From: Anoplopoma fimbria | Taxonomy: Eukaryota > Chordata > Actinopteri > Perciformes > Anoplopomatidae | Assembly (NCBI RefSeq): GCF_027596085.1 | Contig: NC_072452.1 | Span: forward strand, 4,646,814 to 4,710,813 | Length of the DNA: 64,000 bases | Direction: 5' to 3' | Notes under the pieces: model-generated | Told to the model about the DNA's origin: nothing | Databases searched by the model: none | Seen by the model: the letters and a program-made list of their open reading frames with translations, nothing else | Part shown: positions 34,871 through 47,002 of the stretch, one piece after another | How the letters are laid out: every line of letters starts with the position of its first letter | How positions within the stretch are numbered: the first letter of the stretch is position 1 | Program-made: the position numbers and the translations under genes

Positions 34871-37800
34871 CTCACCCACAGGTAAACCAGCGCTCTCACC
34901 CAAGGACAAGTACCACCCGCACCAAGAAAGAGGACAGCCATTCTCGTCTTGTTGCTCTGGTAGGGAAACGGTGTATGGTTGAGTGCTACATACAAGGTCG
35001 TAGAACTCAAGCATTATGGGATACAGGCTCGCAAGTCTGCATTGTTGATGAAAAGTGGAAAAGGAGACATTTGCCACACGAGAAGTTAAGAGATGTCTCT
35101 GAGTTACTTGATGCAACTGACGATTTGAAAATCACAGCTGCTAACGGACAGAGCATGCCTTATAAAGGTTTCATTGAAGTCACTTTTGGGTTAGCTGCAG
35201 AGGGAGCCCACCCCAAAGAACTTGTTGTCCCCATGCTAGTGATGAAAGGCGGAAGTCTTTCACAGCCCATCTTAGGCTTTAATGTCATTGAGCAAATAGT
35301 AAAAACCAGTGCTACAGAACGTGACGCTACGGGAAGAGAGAAGTTGCATGAGACAGTAAAAGCGGCTTTCCCTAGTCTTGGGAAAGAAAATGTTACAGCC
35401 TTTATTAATCTGGTGACTGCTGAACAGTCATGTGACTATGTTGTGAGAACGACAAAAGAGAAAGTCATCGTATACAAACACACCTTTGTTCAGATTGACT
35501 GTAAGGTGCAGACACGGCCACTGAAGAAAGACACCACACTTCTCTTTGAGCCTGACATAAATCCTCAGTGGGCTGAAGGCCTTGAGTTTTGTGAGACGTT
35601 GGTGAAGCTCAGAAGTGGTGTTTCACCTTACGTTGTCCTTGATGTGCAAAATCCCACTGATCATGATATTGAGTTGTCAGGAAGAACTGTTGTGGGTACC
35701 TTACAGCAAGTCCAGGCTGTGTATCCAGCTACTGTTTTAGAGAAACCCAATCATTGCCCTCCAGTGTCGGTGAGTCAAGTGAATGCAGAGAGTGAGCAAG
35801 TTACTGACCTTCCATGGAACCCACCAATCGACCTGAGCCACCTGAATGAACCTGAAAGAGAAGCAGTGCAGAACATGCTTCGCGAGGAATGCTCCTCTTT
35901 TTCCAAATCAGATGACGACATCGGATGTATTGAGAAGTTGAAGCTGAGCATATCGTTGAAGGATACGGATCCTGTAGCACGCACTTACCTGTCGGTGCCG
36001 AAGCCGCTATATAAAGAGATGAAAGACTACCTGCACAACCTTATTGCGCAGGGATGGGTGAAGAAATCCAACTCACCTTATGCCTCACCGGTTGTCTGTG
36101 TAAGGAAAAAGGATGGCAGCCTACGTCTTTGCATAGATTACCGAGAATTAAACAAAAAGACCCAGCCAGATAGACAACCGATTCCTCGAGTGCAGGACAT
36201 CCTTGACAGTCTTGGTGGCCACTCGTGGTTCTCATTGTTAGACCAAGGAAAGGCCTACCATCAGGGCTTTATTGATGAAGATAGTAGGCCTTTGACTGCA
36301 TTTGTGACCCCATGGGGCCTGTACGAATGGATAAGGATTCCATTCGGGCTAATGAACGCACCCGCAGCCTTTCAACGCTGTATGGAGGAGTGTTTGGAAG
36401 ACGTGCGGGACAACATCTGTGTGCCCTACCTGGATGACACACTAGTGTACAGTCAATCGTTTGAGGATCATGTAAACCACGTCAGAAAAGTGCTTCAGCT
36501 GTTAAGGAAGTACGGGATCAAACTAAAACCCAGCAAGTGCGAAATATTTAAACACGAGGTCCGCTATCTGGGAAGAGTCGTTTCAGCTGAAGGTAGCAAG
36601 ATCGATCCAGCTGACACCATCGCTGTGAGAGCCTTGAAAGATAAGAGACCGAGCAATGTAGGAGAGCTACGATCTATTATGGGCTTGTTAAGTTATTACA
36701 GGAACTACATACAGGACTTTTCCCGTATCGCGGGGCCACTTTACAACTTGCTGAAAGGGACAACAGAAGACAACAATGTGCCACAAAACAGGGTAAACAC
36801 AAGACAAGTTACATGGAAGAGTAAAGGAGTGCTGTCAAACAAACCAATTGTGTGGACGGAAGAACATCAATGCATATTGGAGCGGCTAATAGACTGTCTG
36901 GTAGAGCCACCAGTCCTTGGGTTCCCAGACTTCTCACAACCATTTATCCTCCATACCGATGCCTCAAACCAAGGCCTCGGGGCAGTCCTATACCAACGAC
37001 AGGATGATAAACTCCATGTGATAGCCTACGGTTCCCGGACACTGACAGCCTCTGAACGGAATTACCATCTCCACTCAGGAAAATTGGAATTTCTCGCCTT
37101 AAAGTGGGCAGTTACAGAAAAATTCAGAGATTACCTGTATTATGCACCTACTTTCACTGTGTTTAGTGATAATAATCCGCTTACTTATGTCCTGTCAAGT
37201 GCCAAGCTCAACGCAACTGGATACAGATGGGTAGCGGAGCTTGCAGACTTCCATTTTACCATCCGATACCGTCCAGGTAAAGAAAATGTGGATGCTGACA
37301 GTCTGTCAAGAATGCCTGTAAATATCGAGGAGATGATGGGACAGTGTACCAAAGAGTTGGCATCAGATTGTGTGGCAGCGACAACCCAAGCTGTTGAGAC
37401 CCAAGACTCCATCTCACCATGGGTCTGTCCTGTACTTACCTCTCTACAATGTACAGCAGTCAGTGAAGAGACGCACAAACCATTCTCAGTTGCTGAGATT
37501 CGACAAGCACAGGAAGATGACAAAAACATTGGTCCAGTAATGCAGTGCAAACTGAAGGACAAAAAGCCATCGGGACAGGAACTTAATGCCTTCAGTAAGC
37601 AAAGCAAGTGTCTACTGCGTGGATGGGAAAGTCTTCATATTGATGAAGATGGCATTCTTCGCAGGAAGACAACAAACAGAACACAGCTTGTATTACCTGA
37701 GAGGTATACGACCACTGTACTAAAAGAGTTGCATGATGAGATGGGCCATCAAGGCATTGATCGAACAACATCACTGATCAGAGATAGATTCTTTTGGCCT

Positions 37801-38568
37801 TATATGCAAAAAGAAATTGAACATTATGTGGCAAGGACTTGTACTTGCCTGAAGCAAAAGACACCCTGCAAAGAAACACGGGCACCTCTCACCAGTATTG
37901 TCACCACTCAGCCATTTGAACTCGTGTCGATAGATTTTCTCCACTTGGACAAATGTAGTGGCGGATATGAGTATATACTAGTAATCGTTGATCACTTCAC
38001 ACGTTTTGCACAGGCTTACGCCACCACCTCCAAGTCTGCCAGAACAGTTGCTGATCGAATATTCAACGATTATGCCCTGAAGTTTGGACTGCCGACACGA
38101 ATACACCATGATCAAGGCGGCGAATTCGAGAACCAGCTCTTCGCCCAGCTTAAAAAGAACTGTGGTGTATTAGGATCGCGAACGACACCCTATCACCCGC
38201 AAGGAAATGGGCAAGTCGAGCGTTTTAATCGAACATTGCTGCAAATGCTAAAGACTCTTACAGATAAACAGAAGTCAAACTGGAAGGAATCCTTGAACAA
38301 GCTGATCTATGCATATAACTGCACACGATGCAAGGTAACAGGTTTCTCCCCTTTTTACCTTCTGTTCGGGAGGTCCCCAAGGTTACCTATTGATCTCCTG
38401 TTTGGTCTCACCACTGAGACAGGGAAAACAGACCATCGAACATACATGGAGAAATGGAAAAGAGAGATGCAGGAAGCATATGAAATAGTACAAGAGAATG
38501 CAAAGAAGTCAACAGAGAGAAGTAAAAGACATTATGATGGAAAAGTGAGAAGCTCAGTGTTGTACCCT

Positions 38569-41500
38569 ATGAGAAGGTGCGCCGAGAGGATGGTCGCACT
38601 GACAATGGCTCCGCATGCACTACGCAGCTTTATGTTTATAATTGTTTTTATTGTTAGTTTTTTTGTACGTACTGCACTGTCGCTCATTCAGTATGATCGA
38701 CTGGCACTTTTGGAAATTCGTTCGTCACTTAAAACGGAGTTTTACTCAACTTACCGGAGTGCTTGCTGTGACTCCTTTGTCTTACCGCCGGTATGCCTAC
38801 CAATACGCCGACGGAGGAGAAAGAAGAGAGGCAAGCGAGCCGGCATCCTGTGCAGATCTCGGACGAGATACTGCAACCCACCGCTTCCAAGCATTCTACT
38901 AGCGAATGTGCAATCTTTGGACAATAAACTGGACGAGCTACACGCACGGATTGACTTCCAGCGGGACATTGCAAACTGTTGTGTACTGGCGTTTACCGAG
39001 ACCTGGCTGGATCCTATGGTGCCTGACTCTGCCGTCACTCCGACCGGCTTCTCCATCTACCGGCAGGACAGGACTTCCGAGTCAGGTAAAAGAAGGGGAG
39101 GAGGGGTATGCTTGATGGTTAACTCTCGCTGGGGCTCGGATGTTGCTGCACTTTCAGCACACTGCTCACCAGACCTGGAGCTGTTATCGATTAAAGTTCG
39201 CCCCTTCTACCTCCCACGGGAATTCAGCTCCGTTATTGTCACAGCAGTATACATTCCACCGCAGGCGGACAAAACGTGCGCGTTAGAGGAACTTTACGGA
39301 GTAATTAATGGACTTGAGGACGCTCACCCTGAGGCGGTTTCTATTGTTGTTGGAGACTTCAATAGGACCAATATGAGGAAAGTTTTACCGAAGTACTATC
39401 AACACATAAACTTTCCTACCCGGGGTGATCAGATTCTGGACCATTGCTACTCACAGATTCGAAACTGTTACAAACCCCTCCCCCGCCCCGCTTTCGGAAA
39501 ATCGGATCACACCTCCATTATGCTTATCCCTACCTACAGACAGCGCCTAAAACAGGAAAAACCGGTTTCTAGGGCAGTTCAACGCTGGAGTGCTGAAGCC
39601 ATTAGCACTCTGCAGGACTGCTTTGACACAACAGACTGGCAGATGTTCTTTGTTGCAGCTGATGGGGACATCAATGAATACACAGACTCTGTCTCCTCAT
39701 ACATCTCCAAATGCATTGATGATGTCGTACCTAGGGTCAGTGTTAAGACCTTCCCAAACCAAAAGCCCTGGGTGAATGGTAATGTCCGTGCTAAGCTCAA
39801 AGCACGGTCCTCTGCCTTTAACTCTGGTGACCAGGAGGCTTTGGGGAAGTCCAGATGTGACCTGCGGACAGCCATCAGAGATGCAAAGAGAGAATATAGG
39901 GACAAGCTGGAGTCCACCTACCTCAGCTCTGACCCCCGACGCCTGTGGGGTGGCCTGCGACACATCACTGGCTATAAAGGGAGAAATAGCAGTGATGATC
40001 AGCCTGCCGCCTCTCTCCCTGACGACCTCAACACCTTTTACGGAAGGTTTGAGGCAACCAACCCCTTCCTTCAGCAAGACTGGCCGAGGACCAGGACGAC
40101 TACACTCTGTCCCTGACCGTGGCTGACGTGAGGCGAGAGCTCCAAAGGGTGAACCCCCGGAAGTCATCGGGGCCCGATGGAGTCCCAGGCCGCGTCCTCA
40201 GGGGGTGCGCTGACCAGCTTGCGGAAGTATTCACCTCCATATTCAACTTATCACTGCATCTGTCTGAAGTCCCCACCTGCTTCAAGCAGGCCACCATCAT
40301 CCCCATACCAAAGAAAACATCAGTAACCTGCTTGAATGACTACCGCCCTGTAGCACTGACCTCCACAATTATGAAGTGCTTTGAGCGGCTGGTCAGAACC
40401 CACATCTGCTCTACCCTTCCCAACACCCTGGACCCCTTTCAGTTTGCATACCGTCCAAACCGATCAACAGACGATGCCATTGCCCTAGCTACACACGCCA
40501 CCCTCTCCCACCTGGAAAAGAGCAACACATATGTGAGGATGCTGTTTGTGGACTACAGCTCAGCATTCAACACTATTGTGCCTGCCAAGCTCGTCCCGAA
40601 GCTCAGGGGCCTGGGTCTTAAAACACCCCTGTGCAACTGGATCCTGGACTTCCTGACGAGCAGACCCCAGGTGGTGAGAATGGGCAACCACACCTCCTCC
40701 TCACTGACCCTGAGTACCGGGGCCCCCAGGGCTGCGTACTCAGTCCCCTCCTGTACTCCCTGTACACGCATGACTGTGTGGCAACACACAGTTCCAACAT
40801 CATCCTGAAGTTTGCAGACGACACTACCATCCTGGGTCTCATCTCTAACAACGATGAGACCGCCTATAGAGATGAGGTAAGGGTCTTGGCAGAATGGTGC
40901 CAAGACAACAACCTGTCTCTCAACGTCTGCAAAACCAAGGAGATGATCGTGGATTTCAGGAAGCTGCAGAGGGGGTCAGGACCCCATACACATCGAGGGA
41001 GCTGAAGTGGAGAGAGTCTCCAACTTCAAATTCCTCGGTGTGTACATCAAGGATGACCTAACCTGGTCCATGCAGGCAGGCTCAGCAGTCAAAAGTGCAC
41101 AGAAGCGGCTATACTTCCTGAGGAGACTCAAGAAGTTTGGCATGTCTTCAAAAACTTTAACAAACTTTTACAGATGCACCATTGAGAGCATCCTCTCAGG
41201 CTGCATCACTGCCTGGTATGGTAGCTGCTCCGCTGCCGACCGCAAGGCCCTGCAGAGGGTGGTGAAGACAGCGGAGCGTATCACCGGCAGCCATCTCCCC
41301 TCCGTGCAAGGCATCTACAACAGTAGATGCCTGAGGAAAGCAAAAAAGATTCTAAAGGACAACAGCCACCCAGGCTATGGACTGTTCTCATTGCTGCCGT
41401 CTGGTAGACGCTACCGGAGCATCCGAACACGGACTACCAGACTCACAAATAGCTTTTTCCCCCTGGCTGTAAGGCTTCTGAATCAGAAACACTGAACCTC

Positions 41501-41968
41501 TGAACAGTTGCCACCTCCACCTACTCCCTGCTCCCCCACTCATACATTTCACTTCACATTTCACTTCATAGATATATATTTGCACAATTTTAAAAACTTT
41601 TAACTTATCCTTAACATTTCTTTTTAACTTATTCTCTATTCACACTAAACTGCTGCTAGCCCTTCTACTGTACCCTAATTGTTGAATGTTAATGTTATAT
41701 GTTATATGTTATATTGTTATAATGTCATAGTGCTACAGAGATATATGTTGTGCTACAGAGATATATGTTGTTGTTTTTTTTAAATTGTTGTATGTTAATG
41801 TTACTTTTTTATATGTTTTATTGTCATAGTGTTATAGAGTTTTATGTTATTTTTGTTATATGTATGACGTCTACTGCGTAGATGAATGATGCTTGCCAAG
41901 TCGTAAGAATTTTGCTGTGCTGAAGCAATTTGGTACATGCAATAATAAACACACTTTGACTTTGACTT
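38569..41968 (+). mobile_element. L2/Rex1-like LINE in Gypsy pol, 6-bp duplication
   Basis: 3.4 kb between TACCCT copies at 38563-38568 and 41969-41974. The 3' end is an ACTTTG microsatellite tail, not poly-A, as in CR1/L2-group LINEs. Nearly full length by content (endonuclease plus RT). Removing it restores the integrase reading exactly, which fixes both boundaries. Confidence 0.88.
38605..41495 (+). pseudogene. LINE ORF2: APE endonuclease and reverse transcriptase
   Basis: A basic [13 protein letters not shown] segment, then endonuclease motifs ([33 protein letters not shown]) to about 39510. RT follows ([41 protein letters not shown] at 40811-40822) and a C-terminal SGCITAWYGSC region, ending at TGA 41493-41495. 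Frame breaks near 40116, 40725 and 40995 make it non-functional. The first ATG at 38605 is in frame with the Gypsy pol upstream. Confidence 0.85.
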
Positions 41969-42984
41969 TACCCTGGTGATCGTGTCCTTGTTAGGAACCT
42001 GACACCTAGAGGAGGCACCGGAAAGCTTCGTAGTCATTGGGGAGAGAATATCCATGTTGTGATCCGCCAGGTTGGAGAAGACATCCCAGTTTATGAAGTC
42101 AAGCCTGAGCAGGTTCGAGGAAGATCGAGAATCATGCATCGTAACCTTTTGCTACCGTGTGATCACTTACCCATGGAAATCCAGCCAAAAGCAGCGTCCA
42201 AGCAAAAGAAAAGGATGACGGAGACAGCTGCAGAAAAGGCAAATCAGGAAGAGGAAGATGACGAAGAGGAATGTGGATATTATCACGAGCCACTGGTACA
42301 TCCTCAAGTACCCATTGCGGATAGGACCATGGAGCTAGATGACACACAAGGGGACAGTGACCAAGAGACACCAGTGTTGAGCGCTGACGGGCCAGTGGTT
42401 GAAGAAAGGCCCATAACAAACATAAGTGAGTTTGAGACACACGAGGAGAATGTGCTGCAGGAAGATGATAATCGGAGTGAAAATGTACAACCTGTTGAAG
42501 AAGCACAGGACGAGAGTCTGGTATCCCCGTATTCAGATTCAGGTGAAGATATCAGGGAACAAGGACATGACCTCCCAAGGAGAGAAAGAAGAGCCCCAAA
42601 AATCTTCACCTATGACCAACTCGGGACCCCAGCATGCTATAGTGCAGCACATGCAAATGAAGTGCTTTACCCGTATCAGCCCAGGTTATATAGAGAAGTT
42701 CAGCCAGTGACAATGTGGACGAATCCATTCCAAGTTTACCAACCCTTATTCATGCAGCGATACCAGGTATAAAATAGATTGGATTGTTCAGTACAGAGAG
42801 AGACTACAAAAGACCACTAGAGTTAGTGGAGTCAGATACAGGCAGTACATCCATATTTATCGTTATGCCGAAAATAGTCACTACATTGCTATCACCCTCA
42901 AGACACAGTTAAGACAATTAGAACATACCAGGTTGAAGACCCTTGGTTCGTGAACGTTGTGATGTCGGGACGACATCTAACTTT

Positions 42985-42995
42985 GCAGGGGAGTG
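42985..42995 (+). promoter_or_regulatory. Polypurine tract of the Gypsy element
   Basis: GCAGGGGAG directly before the 3' LTR, the expected plus-strand primer position. Confidence 0.65.
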
Positions 42996-43613
42996 TGTGA
43001 TAGATTGATTTTATTAGAAAATGTTAAAAAGGTTAACAGGGTAAATTTAGTAGTTTAATCTATGATCGACTTGTTGAGCCTTTTTGAGAGAGGACACTGG
43101 GGGATTGATTAGTCATGCCTGCCACGATGCCTCATTCTCACTGAAGCTGCCACAGAGAAAGCATCGTGTCCGAGCACCTTTATTGATTTCTCCCCTTTTC
43201 AGGTACGAAATGAGTATTTCTGCTCTGAAACTTTGTAATAGTATATAAGTTGTTTTGTTGACATGCTGACTGAATGTTGAGTGTTTTTGGCAGCGTTATT
43301 GTAATTTTAAGACTGTTCATTTGTATACTGCTAAGCAGCTAGCTAAACCCTGCTTCGTCAGTGGCCGCCACGGAGCGGCATGCGACCAGCATACATGCAT
43401 TTTGATTGAGTTTTAGCTCAGTACGACACGCATTCAAAGTATGACGTTTGAAGTATGTTTATGTTTGTGATTTAATACTAATGTGTTTGTGTGTTTACTT
43501 TTGTACCTATGTGAATACGTTGAAAACAATACAGAATTCTCAATGAAGCTGCCACAGAGAAAGCATCGTGTCCGAGCACCTTTATTGATTTCTCCCCTTT
43601 TCAGGGTGTAACA
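42996..43613 (+). repeat. 3' LTR
   Basis: 618 bp, TGTGATAG to GTGTAACA. Contains the internal 70-bp direct repeat at 43134-43203 (one mismatch) and 43536-43605. Lacks the SINE and the 26-nt segment of the 5' LTR. Confidence 0.92.
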
Positions 43614-45266
43614 AATGCAGCATTAAGTGCAAGTTTCATGTGTGGGCCATATTCCATTATGTTTTTAGAATTTGTAGCGGGCCAATTAAAAATGTACCGC
43701 GGGCCGTATTTGGCCTGCGGGCCGTAGTTTGGACACCCCTGTCCTACACATCATTATGACGCCATGGCTCTAGAAACTATACATTTAGACAGAAACGCAT
43801 TATAACTGGGCGTTGCATCACCTTAACATAGCCAAGTACAACAGAGTTATATTAATATTTCCGAAGCGTTTAAAATCAATAAATCCGCATTTACAATTAA
43901 GAGTGTTAAACTACCAGCTTTAAGTTCGCTTGGAAACTGTCAAAACGTTAAAATAAAAGGCGCTTTTAAGGGATTAGTCTAAGAAGCTTTATTAACACCA
44001 ACACTATGTGCGCTTTAACAAGTGTGTTCACTAAACAGCGTTTCACTTAAGAAACGTGACGATAAAGACACAAACTATTCACTGAAAATAAAAGAAAACA
44101 AAGTTGTTCTTGAGAATATATTTGCGACAGTGGTGAAACTTTGATAAAGGTTAAACCAGAACGATTCAACAAGTCTCCTTGAGTCCTTTCCTTGAGTCCT
44201 TTCCTTGAGTCCTTTCCTTGAGTCCTTTCCCTGCAGGCACAGCTGAGCCAGTGTCACACATGGTCTCTTGCAGAAGCATCAAGCATTTCTTTTTTATATA
44301 TTTGTCTATATATTTTATTTCGTTAATATTTATTTAATAAAAAATAAAATAAATGCTTTGAACTCACCAAAACACCTGCTTATCTGACCACAAAATCCAT
44401 CCTAGCATCGTCGCTAGCATCGGGGTTGGCCGACCTCTTCTCACAATGTCTAGCTTTTCTTGAACAGTCCGTCTTCAAAATGGCGTTGTAAGTATAAGTT
44501 GTAAGTATAAGTCTTCTCCTCCATCAGCCATTGTGGGTTGAAAAAAAAAACCGCTTGTAGATCTGCACGAATTAGCTCGTTCACGTCGCCACAGGGTGTT
44601 CAGGTTCACTCTGCTAGCTCTGCGTAGCTCCGCCTCTCACTAGTGCGCATCCAATCAAAATACGTGCCTGTGCTGACGTCATTGTACGCCTGCACGCTGG
44701 CCCCGGTGTCGCCAACTCCAAATCTGATTGGTTAACACCACAGTTTCGTTTTCCGTTCACTTTAAGCTGCAGGCGCCCGCACTGTTGATTCTGAAGGCCT
44801 AAGCAGGCGCGGTCTTACCATTAAGGCAAAGGTAGGCAACTGCCTGGGGCCCCCAACCTGCAGGGGCCCCCCAACCAGCTGCCCCCTCCCCATTTAGCAG
44901 GGGCTTGGGGCCTCCAGACAGTAGCCCCCCACCATTGTGTTTGTAAATTATAATTGTGTATGTCTAAACTGAAAACAAAGAAAAAAACAAAGAAAAAACA
45001 GACAAAAAAAATAAAAATCCCCAAATCGTATTATCGCTCCCCCCTCCCCTTTCGTGTTATAATGGACTATTCCATGAGTGACCGCGAAAGACGAAAGACC
45101 GCGAAAGACGGAAGTGAAGTGAAGTGAAGTGCTACGTACGATTTGTGTTGACAGTAAAAATGAAGCGACAATATCCAAGTGGGGCGATTAAAAGGAGAAA
45201 GCGGGAGGAAACGAAGCAGAAGAACGCTACACTCCCTAAATTGACAAGCTTTTTTAATGTGTCAAC

Positions 45267-47002
45267 TAGGGATGGGCCGATAGTCGATTCTATCGACTAT
45301 CGCCGATAGATGGATTCCATCGTCGATCGTCTCAAGTTGCCGATAAAAGGCGATAATTTTTTTAATAATAAAAAAATAAAAAAAATAAAAATTGAAATAT
45401 GGCGCTGTGGTGGCTTTTTTTACAACTTAAAAAGCCCCGCAAATTGTAATTGAAGTTATCTGGCACAGGTGGAAACACACTATGTAGCGCTGACCTGCCG
45501 TATTCACTCACTGCTACGAGGAGAGGGGAGGGGCTCGAAACCTACCGCTCTGCTCGCACGGCGAAATGACATCACACCCCGCTGCACATGTCACTTTGAA
45601 AAACTTTGAAAAGAAGAATTAAATAGAAAGAAATCTGCTTGAGCAGGGGAAAATGTTTCACAATTCATTCTCATTTGTAAGGGAAACACTGATATGTGTA
45701 ACTATACTCAAAGCCTGTGTTTTCTTTCACCATATTAGCCTACCCTGCAGCGCAATGGCAAAGGCTGCGCGCACAGCTTACGGGGCGATGTATATATTTT
45801 TGAAATGTTTAGGAGTTTATGATATCAGGCTATATGATCAAACTAATGAAATATTAGAAGAGACAATTTCATATAATTATGTCGGTGTGCATAAGACAGT
45901 CCCATTGACGTTCACATAAAAACATCCAAGTCAAAAGGTTGCCGGGTTTATTTGGAACAGAATAATAAGACATTCGTTTCAAAGTAGGCTATATATGTAG
46001 GCCCACTTACAAAACGCTTTTAAAGAACAATTATAACTGAGTATTGAACATAACACAAGTATAACAGATGGCGAAGTCTTCACAAAACTCTTTTAAAACG
46101 AAAAAAAAATGCTGTCAGAGCAAATAAAATAGAAATGGGCACAAAATTGGCTATAGGCCTATTGCAGACTGCAGAACGCAGTCGAAAGAAAACGAAATTT
46201 GGATTCAAAGGAACGAAATAATCCAATGTTTACAAGCTTTAGCTGACAAACAATAATAGTCCAATTGTATTGTTCAGTGCAAGTAGGCCTAAAAGCATAA
46301 TAATAAATACAATTTAAAATTAAGTCTAAGTGTCCATTTCGCAAATTAAAAAATGAAAATAAATTATTTCAGAGCAAATAAAATAAAAATGGGCACAACA
46401 TTTGCTAGGACTATTGCAGACTGTAGAACCAATCGAAAGAAAACCTAATTTGGATTCAGAGGAACTAAATAATCCAAATGTATGCCTAAAAGCCTAATAA
46501 TAAATACACATTTTAAAGTGTGTGCATAGCCTACAGGTTTCTGGCTTCAACAAGCTCCTCAGTGGCGTGACAACGTTGCCTGCAGTGCTATATACACGCT
46601 CCGAAGGTGAACTAGTAGCGCATACACAAAGATATTTACTCGCAATCTTGGCCATTAACGGAAAGCGGTTCTCGTTTGCCTTCCACCATGCGAGTGGGTC
46701 ACTGTCCCCATCCAGTGCATCTTCTTGCAGGAATCCTTCACCGGAATCATCCTTCTACAAAGCCGACATATCGGCTGGTTGACGTCTTTAGGTTCACCTT
46801 TCTCATTTGGCTTGAATCCAAAAAACTTCCATATGGGCGAAATTGCTGTCGTCTTACTAACTAAGATAGCCTCCATTTTTGTGTAACATGACGTATCGAA
46901 ACTTAAATCAGCGGAGGCTCACTATCGGCTAGCATCGACTATCGGCGATCGCTAGGGGGCACTATCGGACGATGGAAGCTTGTAGGCGATTGCCCAACCC
47001 TA
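45267..47002 (+). mobile_element. hAT-D: hAT inside hAT-C transposase, 8-bp duplication
   Basis: The left end TAGGGATGGGCCGATAG pairs with the right end (reverse complement TAGGGTTGGGCAATCG). GTGTCAAC flanks it at 45259-45266 and 47003-47010. Subterminal regions are rich in ATCGACTATCG words. 1.7 kb, internally deleted, with a BED-finger remnant on the minus strand. Confidence 0.87.
46655..46876 (-). pseudogene. BED-type zinc finger remnant of hAT-D transposase
   Basis: ISPIWKFFGFKPNEKGEPKD, then ICRLCRRMIPVK: the aromatic start and C-x2-C of a BED finger as at the N-terminus of ZBED/hAT transposases. The later H-x-H part is not recognisable and no catalytic domain follows. Confidence 0.6.

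Larger units (their letters stand above)
34675..42772 (+). pseudogene. Gypsy pol polyprotein, split by a LINE
   Basis: Coding in two parts, 34675-38568 and 41969-42772, in matching frame once the LINE and its TACCCT duplication are discounted. Order: MYND-like finger (34738-34860), aspartic protease (DTGS near 35020), reverse transcriptase (YLDD at 36427-36438), RNase H (HTDAS near 36950), integrase with zinc-binding H-H-C-C (about 37730-37850) and the D, D, E residues in [14 protein letters not shown] and NGQVERF. The final part has a chromatin-proximal integrase tail and an acidic C-terminus. No internal stop was seen before the LINE, but the insertion disables it. Confidence 0.88.
31812..43613 (+). 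mobile_element. Ty3/Gypsy LTR retrotransposon, 4-bp target duplication
   Basis: Order: 5' LTR (31812-32838), primer site, gag, protease-RT-RNase H-integrase, purine-rich tract, 3' LTR (42996-43613). Each LTR runs TGTGATAG to GTGTAACA. AATG flanks the element at 31808-31811 and 43614-43617. RT before integrase places it in Ty3/Gypsy (Metaviridae-like). No env reading frame is seen. Two later insertions broke it: a SINE in the 5' LTR and a LINE in pol. The two LTRs are nearly identical apart from small indels, so insertion is recent. Confidence 0.92.
30884..43741 (+). mobile_element. hAT-B: nested hAT element, 8-bp target duplication
   Basis: Left terminus CAGGGGTGTCCAAACT; right terminus AGTTTGGACACCCCTG, an exact inverted repeat. 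TCCTACAC flanks it at 30876-30883 and 43742-43749. Its own sequence is about 1.06 kb (30884-31811 and 43614-43741), with a subterminal near-palindrome at 30948-30984 and a 46-bp tandem repeat. No transposase, so non-autonomous. Confidence 0.92.

Noticed and set aside
42773..42990. Possible env gene between pol and the 3' LTR
   Set aside because: Only about 220 bp remain with no open frame of useful length or membrane segment.
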